Of a stretch of DNA of 64,000 nucleotides, positions 50,103 through 62,734 are shown in pieces. The first letter of the stretch is position 1. Each line of letters begins with the position of its first letter. Made by a program: the position numbers and the translations under genes. The notes below the pieces were generated by a model that saw only the letters and a list, made by a program, of their open reading frames with translations, was not told the DNA's origin and searched no databases. Location: the NCBI GenBank assembly GCA_030068075.1, contig CM057827.1, forward strand, positions 67,966,500 to 68,030,499. The letters are read 5' to 3'. Source of the stretch: Paguma larvata. Its lineage: Eukaryota > Chordata > Mammalia > Carnivora > Viverridae.

Positions 50103-50115
50103 GAAGTAATCTGAG

Positions 50116-51710
50116 ACACCTTGTTATTGCTGGCCAACCCTTGGTACTAACTCCCAAATTTCTTCTATGGCCAGTGAGAATTCTCTTTATTCAACTATTA
50201 GCTTTCCCTATGGCATAATCTATTCTGAGAAATCTTGAGTACTTTACAGTTCCCCAAGTTTTCTTGGCCACTGCTTTTAGGATTTCACTGCCAGAAGAGT
50301 ATCTGTCAGGCTATATATCTTCACAGGTGCCCTGTAGAAATAGCGTACTCCTAATTTCACACGTTACTGGCCGGCAAATATAAATTTCCTTTAACACAGG
50401 TTTAGGTGTTATTTCTCTCAAGAAAAAAGCACTAGTAAAGAATATCGAACAGTATAGTTTTTAAATATAAATATAGCCATAAATTTGTCACTCCCTTTAG
50501 TATAAAAGGGGCCATATTTTCAAACTAATATTACTGGAATCTGGCAAGACTCAATATCAAAAGGAGAGTCCACTTCTTCGACTTTCCCAGTCATATCTTT
50601 TTAATTTATGTCTTTTATTTTTAGCATCCATTTCCATAATCCCCACTTAACATTGATCTGAGATATATGATCCTTTCTTTTCATATAATAAAGAAGACTT
50701 AAAATATCCAACCTCACCCTTGCTAATAGAGTGAGGTTCTCACTAATTGGGCTCACCTAAACTTTTAACAATCTACTTGGAGGAAATTTAATTGATAATT
50801 AAGAGCAATTCAGATCATCACCCCAAAGGACTTTTAAAAAAGAGATGAAAAGCATATGGCTCTTTGCTTGGATTAAAAGAAAGGCAAAAAGAGAAAATTT
50901 TTTTTAAAAACTTAAGTACACAATTAGGTAGAAAGACAATCTTGATTACTTAAATCAAAGCTTACTGTGTTACTGAGATGAATGAAATCTATTACATGAA
51001 GCCTTCTTTCATGGTTAAATTAGCTTTTACACACTAATATTGATCGAGCCACCTGCAGAAACATTACATGTGATTATTATTATCTATCCCAACTCTTAGT
51101 GCAAATACTACAGACTGTCCCCCTTAGGAAAAGGCCAATTAGACCTTCCTTGTATTCCAAGAGTAAATATACAACACAGAACTTGGCACTGCAGCAGATA
51201 AATGATCCTTATCATATCATATACTACACTCCTATCAGTATACTAACACAGTATCAGTTGTACCTTAAGGAATCTCTGTATAAGCTTACTGCATTCTTAA
51301 ACTCACAAATTACATGTCAAACATTATGTGTGTGTATTTATATATTTATATTCACTTTCTTGAAAGAGGGTCTGGAGCTTTCACCAGGTTCTCCAAGGTG
51401 CTGATGACCACAGATGTTGAAGAATCACTTCTGTCTGTGAACATGTACCAGTAGTGGGCCAGAAGAGCTATGCATCTGTGTCATGTTGGCAAGAACTCAG
51501 TGGGGAGTCCTTCTCCCTAAACTGTTGCTCCTCCGACTTTGCAGATCACTGAATTTTTAAAATCAGCAGATTCAAAATGGCGTCTAAGATTCCGAATTTC
51601 TAAGGAGCTCCCAGGGAATAGTGGTGCTATTGGTCTGTGGACTACGCTTTGAGTAGCAAGGTCTGTACTTCGTGACACATCAACCCTTAATCAATCATAG
51701 GTTTATCAAA
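50116..51710. other. Intergenic DNA, no gene or repeat placed
   Basis: The 101-codon ORF at 51099-51404 has no recognisable domain. Confidence 0.5.
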
Positions 51711-51714
51711 AGCA

Positions 51715-52010
51715 AACACTTACTGGGCATCTATTTCTGCTTTATAGTGCTGGGTCTGTAGGAATAGAAAAGACTATCATCTTTGCACGAAAATCATTGC
51801 AATCTAAGTGTAAATTTTAGCTAGATGAAAATAAATCAGCAATTTATATCAGATTGGAGATAATTAAGCATAGAATTTTGTGGTATAAATTGTTATGTTC
51901 TGAAGGGTTTAAATGAAAGGGGGAAAAAAGCATAAACTTCTTGAGAGAAGAATTAATGGGGGAGAGGTAGAATTTGATCTTGAACTTGAAGATACATAGA
52001 ACGTAGGGTC
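51715..52010 (-). mobile_element. L2-like 3' fragment
   Basis: 'AAACACTTACTGGGCATCTA', GTGCTGGGTCTGTAGGAATAG and a TTGATCTTGAACTTGAAG segment follow the reverse pattern of an old L2-like 3' region. Strongly diverged. Confidence 0.5.
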
Positions 52011-53550
52011 AGGAAAAGAAAGACAGTTCAAAGAATACCACATAACCTAGATCTTAGCACCAGAGGTGATTTGAGAGAGTGTGGAGACTAACCTAATTAG
52101 AGTTAGTTTGGGGATAGGGTAGAAGAGAAAGAAAGCTAATAAGAATATCTAACGTGTTTAGGACTAACTGTAATTATGAACGTTATTTCTCACGTAAAAA
52201 GTTGAGCCATGTTGCACATTATCTAGTTAGTTTTTAACTTATCAGTTCATGGTGAAAAGAGTAAGACAGTTTTTCCATTTTATGCATGCGCTAGCCATGG
52301 CACATTTGAGAGACCAAGGGTAAAGCATTAACAATAAAATCATAAAGGGTATGATTACGCTTCTGTTGTCAACTGCAGTAATTGGCTCCATTGCTTTATT
52401 TTACTCACACTATTTTCTAAAATGTGTCCCATTTAAGATAAATAAATTAGTGAGTCAGGCAACATTAAATTGCACAGAACTTTGCACTCAAAGAGTTAAA
52501 AATAGTTTGGCCAGGCTTATGAAAATTTTCATGAGAATAGTTTGCATTCATAATTTTCCTAAAGTAAGTGAGCATTGGTACATGGAGTGAACAGATCTTG
52601 GTTCTAAGCTTGCTGTTCCACTCGCCGGCTCATATTTCTCTAAGCTATAAAATAAACAAGCTGAATAGGTGGTCCCTGAGATACAATAAAAATCTAAAAC
52701 CATGAGATGATACCACTTAATGGTGTTTTCTAATATTTTAAAGCATTATTGATGGGCTGATCATACCAGAAACAGACACCAGAGGGTCTGCTGAGTAAAC
52801 AAGGTAAAATTTCTATTTTTTCATCTCTATAACATAGCCAAGGAGAATGTCCATGATGGAAAGACTGCAAGCAGAGCTTCCAGACATGGTGAGCTCTCCG
52901 CTTCCACTTGAAAGGAGAGAGTACATCAGGTCATGAGTAGAGTTCAGATAAGTGCTTGATTGCTCTCGTAGGAAATCCAAAGCCTACAAGGTTCAAGGTT
53001 ATCTGGCTCACTGTGTTTGGTTGTATACCCACAAGTTACATTAGGCCCAAATGTGACCTTCCTGTCTATGTGTGTTTGAGTGTATCCCCTGCATAAAACT
53101 AGGAACCAGAAATATTTCTCACAAAGTGCCTCACATGGAACAAGCTTTCCCAAGTAGCTCTCCTTAAACACAAACTCATCATCACCAACGTTGACCCGTC
53201 AGTTGGTAAGGATCTGTGGGGATGAGAAGTCGTACATATTTAGGTGATTTTAAAAGATATGTTTAGCAGCACAAGGCTTGTTGTTTCTCACTGGCGGGCC
53301 TAGAAAATCAAGGGACTTTCTAAGGGAGAAATTCTACCTACCTGCGGTAGAATGCATAGGGATGTATCCAAGTGTGGGCAAGTCCTGGACACAGAAATAA
53401 AGTCATTCACTTCCATTTTGCCAGCCTCCGATTTTCATCTAATCCTGAATGGAAGGTATGAAAATAGTCAAGAGCCTTTGCACAGATGTGAAGAACAAGC
53501 ACAAAGAAATACGCGACTAAGGAACACAGGACTGGCAAACATCTAGTTCT
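52010..53550. other. Intergenic DNA, nothing recognised
   Basis: No SINE, no recognisable gene. Confidence 0.5.
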
Positions 53551-54780
53551 GCAGCCTGTGGGAAGAAGAATTTTTTTCTTTATCAGAATCTCTGTTGTGC
53601 TATTAATTAACCTTTGTTAGGGTTGGCGCTATATTCATTTGGGTTCAGGAGAAAGGAATGTACGCATGGGTGGCTCGTGCTTTGTAATCTGTTTACTGTT
53701 TTTACTGCTATTTCAAAGAACATCATGCAAAACGGAACTATAAAAATCAAGACCCAAGGGGGTGGATCTGTTGCCCTGAGATTTTGCCCAGCACCGTCCA
53801 GCACCTGGCCATAAGCCGGTTGACGTCAGCTGTAATATTTGACCTCACTAGGAGCCCGGCCAGTGAAAAAACTGTCAGATAAGCTCCAGAATTTACTAAG
53901 AATTTGGTCAGAGAAGTGCTCTCTGGGCAAGAGCTATTTCTCCTCTTCCTCTGCATCCCACAGAGAAGATCTGAGCCCAGAGCCTGCTTTGATGTCAGTA
54001 AGAACTTGGCAACCCGATCAGTTTCATGGGGAGCAGAATAAGACAAGCAAGAAGCATAGAGAGGAGCCCCTGCCAACTCTGAAAATTTCTAAAACGTAAC
54101 TGAAACACACACACAGATGCAATACACAGCACTCAAACATTTGCAGATGAGAAATGAGATCGCTATAATATCAGTATCTTTGCCTCTCCTGAAGCACAGA
54201 CTCCATCAAAAACTATAGCAGATACAGACTGGAAATGAATCGTTCTGCTTCGCCAAAAGAAGAGAAAATAATTTTAACTTCCGGTAGGCAGGGTGAAGGA
54301 GGAGTAAGAAAAAGAGATGTCGTAAACCTATTAGGAATGTAGAGCTTGCCTTCATTCCCATTTAATATTTCTTAAAGCTATAAAATTGCATTACATTAAT
54401 GAAATGTACAGGCCAAGTTATAACTACAACTAATGTGGCTACCTCTCACTGTGCAAGAAAGCGTTCAGTAAAACTCCTGACCCACTCCATGCCATTCCGC
54501 CCAGCTTTTCGTGACTCGGGGTGTTTTAGGAGCAAGGTACATGTCACAGGGTGACTGCGCCCCCACCGTCCAAGGAGACTTCTTCAATTGCACAGAAGTG
54601 GCCCGGCCTCAGGCTTCAATATTAATGTAGCCAGTCCTTGTTTAGCACCAGCCTCACAAACACTGATTTATTAAATAGAAATTAGGAATATTCGTTTTGT
54701 GCCTCTTCCTCTTAGCTGGTTCCCCCTTCTACCTACCTCCACCACAAAAGGCACAGCCACTTCTCTGGTGCCGTGAAATG
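53550..54780. promoter_or_regulatory. GC-richer SINE-free block with CRE and E-box
   Basis: This block is less AT-rich than its surroundings and free of recognised repeats. TGACGTCA (a perfect cAMP response element) lies at 53821-53828 and overlaps CAGCTG (E-box) at 53827-53832. Further CpGs occur around 54500-54610. Overlapping ORFs on both strands (109 and 86 codons) are by-products of the lower AT content. A regulatory role is inferred only. Confidence 0.3.
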
Positions 54781-55099
54781 ACGGATCATTGCAAACATAA
54801 GCTGACAAGGAGGCAAGGGAAAAACTGTAGAGGATCTTCAGTAGTATCAGACAAACACATGTAAACTCTACCCTGGAGAAAGTGATTTTGGATTGCTAGA
54901 AGTGGAAAGTGGCATTTTAGAAAGACTAACAAGGAATCTGCATGGAAGATGGATTCAAAAGGAGGAGGGATAGAGAGAGACCAGTTTGGAAGCAATTATC
55001 CTAGATGGAGAGGTGAGGTGATGAGCATCCACAGGAGGTAAAAGCAGTGAGAATGGACATGAGGTCAGAATTCAAAGGATGTTTGTGTGAAGACTTACT

Positions 55100-55350
55100 G
55101 ATGATAGTAACAGCTAACACAAATGTGGACTTACTACGCTTCTAAGGATTTTATGCACACTATGCAGATTTAATTATTTTATCTCTCTGAGGTGAACATT
55201 GCTAAGAGGAAAAAGAAAGGTACGAAGGGCTTAAGAAACCTGCCACCGTCACACAGGTAGTTAGCAATAGAGCTAAGAGGTGAACCCAGGCAGTCTGAGT
55301 CCACAGTCCCTACTCTTAACCACTGTATTTTGTATATACTATACTGCCCT
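55100..55350 (-). mobile_element. MIR SINE
   Basis: Reverse MIR in order: 'CTAACACAAATGTGGACTTA', CACACAGGTAGTTAGC, 'GGTGAACCCAGGCAGTCTGA' and 'CTACTCTTAACCACTGTATT'. Confidence 0.85.
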
Positions 55351-55906
55351 TCACGGTAAACAGTCATCCCCATGTGATCTTATAAACTTGATGTGGTGGC
55401 GTGAATAGACATTATCGATTCTTTCACAGAGAACAGAGTGGAGAAGAATATTCTTTATCTTTACAGTCATAGAGCAAATGGCTCCCCGTTAGAGTATCAT
55501 TTTCCTTGGGGAAATTCAGCCCAGGTGCTAGCAGAGCACACACTTCTTGACTTCCTCATTTAATGGAGAAGCCAATGCTTGAGGAGAATTGCTGATTTTC
55601 CAGAAGAGCTAGTTCCTCTCCAGGGTTGAGAAATACCACTTCAGAGACACTTTTCTTGACTGCACCCCTGCAGGTGATAGACAGGAAATATCCATCAAAG
55701 ACAAGTTAAACATTTTATTTACTTGTGATGTGTTAGATTCCTTAGAATCAGGATCAAATCATAATAGTTTACCCTGAGGAATCCATTTCTATTCTTGCCC
55801 AATACCTGAATCCTAAAAATACTGCTATGAACTTGGTTATTAACTTTTGCTTTATTTTTCATACAAAAAAATAAAGAAACATAAAGCAAAATCCCCTCTC
55901 TCTTTT

Positions 55907-56110
55907 TTTTTTAAATGTTTATTTATTTTTGAGAGAAAGACAGAGCACAAGCGGGGGCGGGGCAGAGAGAGAAGGAGACAGAATCCAAAGCAGGCCCCAG
56001 GATCTGAGCTGTCAGCACAGAGCCCGACGGGGGGCTCAAACTCACGGACCGAGAGATCATGACCTCAGCCAAAGCTGGACACTTAACCAACTGAGCCAGC
56101 TAGGTGCCCC
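55907..56110 (-). mobile_element. Felid SINE
   Basis: 'TTTAAATGTTTATTTATTTT' start, GAGAGAAAGACAGAGCACAAG, 'GAGCCAGCTAGGTGCCCC' end. TSD CCCCTCTCTCTTTT at 55893 and 56114. Confidence 0.95.
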
Positions 56111-56129
56111 AACCCCCTCTCTCTTTTGA

Positions 56130-57010
56130 TAAGCAACTCTGGTCCACTGTCGTTTGCCGAGTAGCTGGTTAAGTTTGTAAGAAGGGCCCAAGAGCCTGGG
56201 AATGAAATCACCAAACCTCCAAATCTGTTCACTATGGATGTTCCCATGATATTGGTGGGTTTATAACGTATCCCATTTTTCTCTTAACCTGGTTGGGATT
56301 TACTTGCAACCAAAAGTACTAATTAATTCAGACCTCACTAACTTACATCTCTGTCTTGACCTGGCCCAGATTTGCAAACAGAGAATCCTCCCCACATCAT
56401 TCAGGTCAACAAGAAACAGGAGTCCTAGTGTATTCTTGGGCCCAAACTTCTTCTAGAGGGTAAAAGTTCAGAACCTAAAAACGGAGCTGTTAAGAGGCAG
56501 CCCTCACACAGTGAAGTTACTGATGGGCGTGGCCTAAGAGCAGCGCAGAGTTCATTAGAAAGGAAATGGAGTCATTCTTGGTTAATGAAGAGGCACCTCA
56601 GGAACTGAAAGTTGTCCAGCTCTGGGACTCGTGAAAAGCCAAGGGGCACTAACAAGTAGGAAAGAGCAGTTTACGTTTATCACTGCTCAAATCACATTTG
56701 CATAGTCTCTGCCCTCAAGGAGCATTTAACCCAGTTGAATTGGGGCAGAAAGGAATTTTTAAGAGCTCTCTAGCCCTTCCCCCAGACTGCAGGCTGAGCT
56801 ACTTATTCCGTTCTATAGAGAAACCTCTTCTACCTTAGCACTGAGTAAGATCACTTCCACAGAGGAAAGTTGAAAATGACAGGCACATATTGTGTATGTG
56901 TAAACGTCCATATAGGTATCTAAATATGAATACCCCTCACTTCTTCCAGAATGCATTTAAGTGGTTCACAAGGATACATAAAATATAACCATGATGATGT
57001 CATATTTATT
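56130..57010. other. Intergenic DNA
   Basis: No gene. A short L2-like piece ('TCTCTGCCCTCAAGGAGCAT') is seen at about 56705-56760, minus orientation. Confidence 0.45.
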
Positions 57011-57019
57011 CTCTTAAGA

Positions 57020-57270
57020 GTCTTGACTTGAACCACCTGGGTTCATATCCCAGCTCTACACTGACCTTGGACCTTTGAAAGTGACTTACCCTCTCTCTCC
57101 ATCAGTTTCCTCATCAATATAATGAAAATAAAAATAGCCCTTATTGTTGATAAGTAGTACTAATACTAGTACTTATTATGGCAGCTATGACATAGGGTTT
57201 TTCTGATTTTAGTTAAGACAATCCATATAAGGTATTTGTGACAGTGGCTGGTGCCTAGACTCTGCCTTGC
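57020..57270 (+). mobile_element. MIR SINE
   Basis: 'TTGAACCACCTGGGTTCATA', 'TCCCAGCTCTACACTGACCT', 'CATCAGTTTCCTCATCAATA' and CTGGTGCCTAG follow MIR in order. Confidence 0.85.
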
Positions 57271-57308
57271 CCGTCACATGTCTGTTTTTATTATTGAGAG
57301 CCTATCAT

Positions 57309-57514
57309 TTAAAAAAGAAAAGTTTATTTACTTATTTTTTTTGAGAGAGAGAGAGAAGGAGATTCTCAGAGAGAGAGGGAGAGAGAATCTTTAGCAGGCT
57401 CCATGCTCAGCACAGAGCCCAACATGAGGGCTCAGTCTCATGAACCATGAGATCATGATTTGAGGTGAAATCAAGAGATAGATGCTTAACCTACTGAGTC
57501 ACCCAGGTGCCCCC
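57309..57514 (-). mobile_element. Felid SINE, older copy
   Basis: 'TTATTTACTTATTTTTTTTG' start, expanded GA tract, 'GAGTCACCCAGGTGCCCC' end. TSD TGAGAGCCTATC/TGAGAGCTTATC at 57295 and 57515. Confidence 0.95.
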
Positions 57515-57529
57515 TGAGAGCTTATCTTT

Positions 57530-58463
57530 ACGGAAATGTCAATTCTTCCCTTAATGGTTAGAGGAAATGCTAAAATGTGCTGACTTTTTGTTCCCTTATA
57601 CATAAAAAAGGAAATAATGATTAATGCTAGAATTTTGTAAGAATTAAATTAGTGCTACATATTGGGCTCTTAGCCTACATACTTGCATATACTAAACACA
57701 CAATAAATGGAAGTTATTATTATTGTCATTAATATTATAAAATGTACAATTTAAAAACAAGGGTAAAAAATAAAGAATAATATGGAGAGAAATATAAAAA
57801 TAAGCTGGGAAATTTGCTGAAATGTGTTTAGTGTCTGTCCAGGGGTATACCACGCTGTTAGATGTAGGTTGCTTAGTTGTCACCATAAAATAGGATTTAT
57901 ACAATCACTGTTGTTTATTCAACAAATAGTAATCACTACAGAAGGTGGAATCACCCTGGTTACTAAGACTTGGGAGACACATCTCTCATGGACCCTCATA
58001 AAGAGTAGACTGTGTGGAGCAGAAAACAATCACCTTGACAGCATTCTTGCCATGGACATTACTGTGAGACCAGTTTCTTATGCATCGTGATAGCACCACA
58101 CCAAAGTATAATTTAGCAAAATAATTCTATAGAGGCAGAGGGTGGTGGAAACTGTCCATGCTTCAAGTACCTAGCTCTTTTCAACCAACTTGATCCCAAG
58201 GAAACTGGATAATCTGGAAGAACTTCTTCATAATAAACTTCACACTCTTCAAGCAATCCTTCCAAAGTAGTGTCTCTGAAACGAGCTTTGATAAGTATTG
58301 AGCAATAAGATTGTATAGGCAGACTGAGAAAAAGAGTGAAAGACAGAGCAAAGCAGTATATTACATCCTATTATGAAAGACATCATATAGCTAGTTTCCC
58401 TCATCAATTAATTCCAATACTCAACAACTCATTAGGAGGAAAGTCTAATTCGAATTCCTTTAA
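57530..58463. other. Intergenic DNA, nothing recognised
   Basis: The 88-codon ORF at 57824-58090 has no known domain. Confidence 0.5.
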
Positions 58464-58476
58464 AAGAGTGTGAGCT

Positions 58477-58701
58477 TGGAGCGCCTGGGTGGCTCAAATC
58501 AGTTAAGCGTTTGACTTCAAGTCAGGTCATGATCTCACAGTCTTTGTGTTCCCTTATACATGAGTTCAAGCCCCATGTTGTCTCTGAGCTGACAGTTCAG
58601 AACCTGGAGACGGCTTTGGATTCTGTGTCTTCCTCTCTCTCTGCCCCTCCCCTGCTCTCTCTCTCTCTCTCAAAAAATAAAGAAACATATTTTAAAAAAG
58701 T
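58477..58701 (+). mobile_element. Felid SINE with internal filler
   Basis: 'GGAGCGCCTGGGTGGCTCAA' head. Between GATCTCACAGTCT and GAGTTCAAGCCCC there are about 16 extra bases (58545-58561) absent from the other copies. TSD AAGAGTGTGAGCT/AAGAGCGTAAGCT at 58464 and 58702. Confidence 0.95.
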
Positions 58702-58714
58702 AAGAGCGTAAGCT

Positions 58715-60600
58715 CATTGCATAGTACTCTATCCTCAGAGAAGATAGAGAGCATCTGGTCCATATTCCATGTAAAATGACATATTATGTACTTGAAGATA
58801 ACTCAAAGTTTCCTTCTGGTCATTTTGATACATGTGGTGACCATAAGTTACTGTTGCTTGGATGCATCCAATGAGCTGTGGCTTATCATTAATACTTATA
58901 CTTTGAAAGATGAACTCATTCTATTAAATATGATTCACAGAGATTGAGGCAAAATATTTGCCCAGTTATCCTGATAGTAAAAGCAAAAGCACACACACTC
59001 CTTCCCAGATAAAATAATGAACACTTTATCCAAGCATAGGGATTGCATCTGAAAAGCAAAGCTCTAAAGAGTTGTAGCAAACACATATCTGTAAGAAGAG
59101 CTAGAAATAATTCTTCTTAAGCAAATATTATAACTGAGCCTGTTAAACTCTGTTAAGCTTAGTTCAAGCTTGCTTAACAGTATTTACCTTGGGGCTGGAA
59201 GTATTACATCGAAGATGCAATTCAAGTCAACAACTCAAATTCTCAAAGATCATGCTTACAATTGATGTTCTCTTTTCATAATGTAATTTTTTCAAATTAT
59301 TTTTGATTGTCTTGCCGATTTCTAATAACCACCAGCTGAAAATGTGATGAACTTTAGGTGTTCACAGCTGAAAAGAAAAAAAAAAAAAAAGGTGTGATCT
59401 CAATATGCCTATCAATTTGCTATGTGATAAGGCAAGATTGGGTGGGTCTTTTCAATTTTAGAAAAATGAGCCTAATTTCGTGAGACAATTTGAAGCACTG
59501 TTTAATAGGCTTTTACCTGTCAGTCCTAAGTCCTGAGGGCAAACTGCTATTTTGGGCTTATCCCATGCAATGACAGTAGGGAACACTCTTTACACGTGCC
59601 TCACTGACTACAAGAGCTTGTTTGTGAAGACGTCCTGCTCTTCTTTCCAAGGCAGAGCAGAGGGCAGCAAAATGGCTTCAAAATGGCTTCAAAATGAAGA
59701 AAGACATAAATAGGAAAGAAGTTTCCAATGTTTTACCTACAGGAAACAAAATAGTTTTTGCTTCAACATGGAAAGGGATAATTCTGATGCTTTCTCATGC
59801 TCACTCCCACTCTGCCAAGTACTGCAGAATGTATAGATTCATTTCCAGCACAAACTCAGGGAGAAAGGATTAGAGATGCTACCCTAGAAGCCAGTTTTGT
59901 TTGCCTTCTTTGGAGACAGGGACACAGTTACTGGAATTTGCTGGGCCTAAGCATATGTATAAATATTTTGAGGGAACTATATAAAAAAGTGGTATTTGTT
60001 TGTTTGTTTTTGTATTTTTAATTTATTGCTTTTGTATTTGTGTGTGATTGTCATGCAAACCATGTAGCAGATCATAAAAAAACCTTCTTTGTTAAACGAA
60101 GCATTTGGCTTTTATTAAAATCCCAGTTCTTTACAGGTGTTTGTGACGTGAGTTGGACAAGGTATAAACAAGCAGCCTTCATATTGTTAGAAACAGGGCC
60201 TGGCACAAAGACTCACAAATATTCTTTCTACTAACATTTGAAATTATAATCACATTGTTCTTAAGGTTTTGTCCAGTTCCATTTCTAACTATATTTTTTT
60301 CTTCCCTGGAATTATAATTATAGAAAATTAGGAAAAATGAACATATATTTTCTTCTCTAAGTATCTATAAGAGACTACATAAAAATCTACAATTGTTGTC
60401 CAAAAACAGCAGGTAAATACAGAAAGAGAAAACAGGAATTTCCAGTATCATTTTAATCAGAAATAGTTAATTTTATCAGGCAAGTGAATTCTACTCAATT
60501 TTGGGAAATGACCAATAGATGAATATGAAGAAATGAAATCTGGCCAGACAATCTGAATCTAAGGATGTTAAATTTAGTGCTAATGGGTATTTAACAAATG
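58715..60600. other. Intergenic DNA, nothing recognised
   Basis: It holds an A-run at 59371-59390 and a two-fold tandem of AAAATGGCTTCA at about 59669-59692. No gene. Confidence 0.5.
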
Positions 60601-60604
60601 CTTC

Positions 60605-61050
60605 TCCCTCCAGTTACCTATTGCTGCTCAGCAAACCATCCATATACTTAGCATCTTAAGACAACAATATTTTATCATTTCCCACAATCCTCAGGGATGG
60701 ATGGGCATTTTTTTCTACTGCTCTCACTCCCATGACTATGGTCATTTGGCAGCTCGAGTGGGGCTACAGGGTCAAAGATGGCTTGTCTCACAAATCTGAC
60801 AGCTGGTGCTGTGACTGTGGTCCGGGGCATGTCGTTTGGCCTCCAAGTGGCCTCTCATTCTTCGGTGGGCAAAACTGGTCTTCTTCACAGTCTGGTGTAG
60901 TTTTGGGGCTCTAAGATAGTGAGAGAGGAAGCAGTAGGGCCTATCGAGATCTGGGCTCCAGAATTTGCATTTCATTATTTTTGCTACTTTCTGGTCAATG
61001 AAAAGAACAGATTTGGTTCAGGGTCAGTAAATAAACCCCACCTCTTTTTT
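60605..61050 (+). repeat. Old interspersed repeat, family not named
   Basis: 'TACCTATTGCTGCTCAGCAA', 'GGGGCTACAGGGTCAAAGAT', GTGGCCTCTCATTCTTC and a terminal 'AAATAAACCCCACCTCTT' segment follow the same general pattern as 936-1545. The ORFs inside are not genes. Confidence 0.5.
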
Positions 61051-61279
61051 GACACCTTAGTTTCCTTAGCCTATTTCATCTTTCCTTCCACCTCTCTGCC
61101 TCCTATCTTGATAGAAGAAGCAACAACAAACCTTACAAAGAGTAGGATTCATTAAGGATCCTTATTCTAACAACCTACCAAATTTCTGAATCCTTTATTT
61201 GATCAAAATAAAATGCATATTATAAAACATGGTTTTTGGAAGGGTGTTGCTTTCTGATTCCATAATATGGCCACCAGTA

Positions 61280-61350
61280 GTTATTCTGTCTGCACATTAC
61301 TTGGTACCCGGCAGAAGCTTGAGGAATTTTTGTTGAATAAATGGAAGAAG
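61280..61350 (+). mobile_element. L2 3'-end fragment
   Basis: 'TTACTTGGTACCCGGCAGAA' and TTTTTGTTGAATAAATGG match the last bases of LINE-2. Confidence 0.6.
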
Positions 61351-61359
61351 AAGTAGTAA

Positions 61360-62730
61360 TATATAATACAATTATAAATACAAAAAATCAAGTCAGATAT
61401 ACACTTGAAAAGCAGTTTTTAAATTCTTCATGAAGAGTTTGAGTTAGACTTCTAGTATACCTATGAGTTCCCTTCTTGAGTTCCTTGCCCTTTGATACAG
61501 AATGAATGTTTGCTCTCCATAAAATAAAGCTATGAATTCAGGACTTTTAATGTAAAAGAACCATTTTAAGACAAAATCTTTGATTCCCATTAATTTATGA
61601 TGATTAATTGATGTGAAGTTAACATATTCTCTTTGTTTTAAAAATAAAGGCTTAAAGTATCTCCAACTCCAGAATAGGCACATCAATTAAGAAAATGCTT
61701 TTTGAAACTGCAACCACCATTAAAAAAATAATGATAACTAAAAATTGTTTAGTTACTTTCAAGAAACTTAGGAAGAGTCTCTTGAGAATTATCTTATTAA
61801 TAGGGAAAATACAGGGCACTAAGCCGTCAGGATGGAATTGCTGCTGGAGACTCTATATGGATATACATGTGTGTGTATGTGTATATGTGTTGACTATGCA
61901 GCATCTGAGCACTCTTCTGATTTTTAAGACCTTCCCAGTGAAATTTGATAACAGGAAGTCAGATAGTCTCTATCCTCACCTCTGGCAGCTAGGATATGTA
62001 CCTCTAACCCTCTTGGCCTTTAAATCTTGAGAGAGTGATGTACACACACATGGATAATTGATAAAATATTTACAACAAATGGCGGTAACATCCCTATGAG
62101 TCAATCAGGGCAATGGGAAGAGGCTGGGAACTGTAGAGCCTGAGATGGTGTTCCTACCCGGACAGCTATGATATCATGAAATTAGCCCGTCCCTGATACT
62201 CAGACTCCTACTTGTAATCAGAGCCTGGTTTCTCAGGAGTCAAGTCCATAAATCACCTACTATCCTCCCAAGAATTTTCTTTGCTACTTAATTTTGTTAC
62301 TCTCTGATGTTTGCAGCTGAGAATCGGCTGGTACAGGGAATCACATATTTCTGTTTTCTTCATTTAATTCAATCCTTCAAACTGACTTTACAGTGAATCA
62401 AATGAGTAAGTGAATGAATGTTTGAAATTCTACCTAATTTTTAATTCTATACATCAGGAACGAACAGAATATATTGAGAATCCTGAAGGGTTAAATGTTT
62501 TCTGGGGATTTCTTTTGACCTGAACTGGCCAGGTTATGAAAAGGAGCTATTGCATCCATATGTACTTTTGGAGATTTGGAGGTACCAAGCACTAACATAT
62601 CATCCCCACTAGTTCCCTTTCAAAGGAGAAGAGACGAAACCAGAGCAGATCAAAGCATTTGCTTCATTACTCAAAGAAGAGGATCCAGTCATTAAAAAGT
62701 AATGCATCTTCTTACATGAAATGCAATGCA
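61360..62730. other. Intergenic DNA, nothing recognised
   Basis: The 111-codon ORF at 61695-62030 has no domain I know and crosses a short GT-rich tract. It is not called as a gene. Confidence 0.5.
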
Positions 62731-62734
62731 GCTT

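Noticed and set aside
52781..52797. CTCF-like core ACCAGAGGGTCTG
   Set aside because: It matches only part of the CTCF core and lacks the expected GGC continuation.
53788..53806. REST/RE1-like string CCCAGCACCGTCCAGCACC
   Set aside because: It has two similar half-sites but is two bases short of the canonical spacing and the right half does not match, so it is not a convincing RE1.
53747..54099. Overlapping 109-codon (-) and 86-codon (+) ORFs
   Set aside because: ORFs on both strands across the same bases reflect lower AT content. Neither has a known domain.
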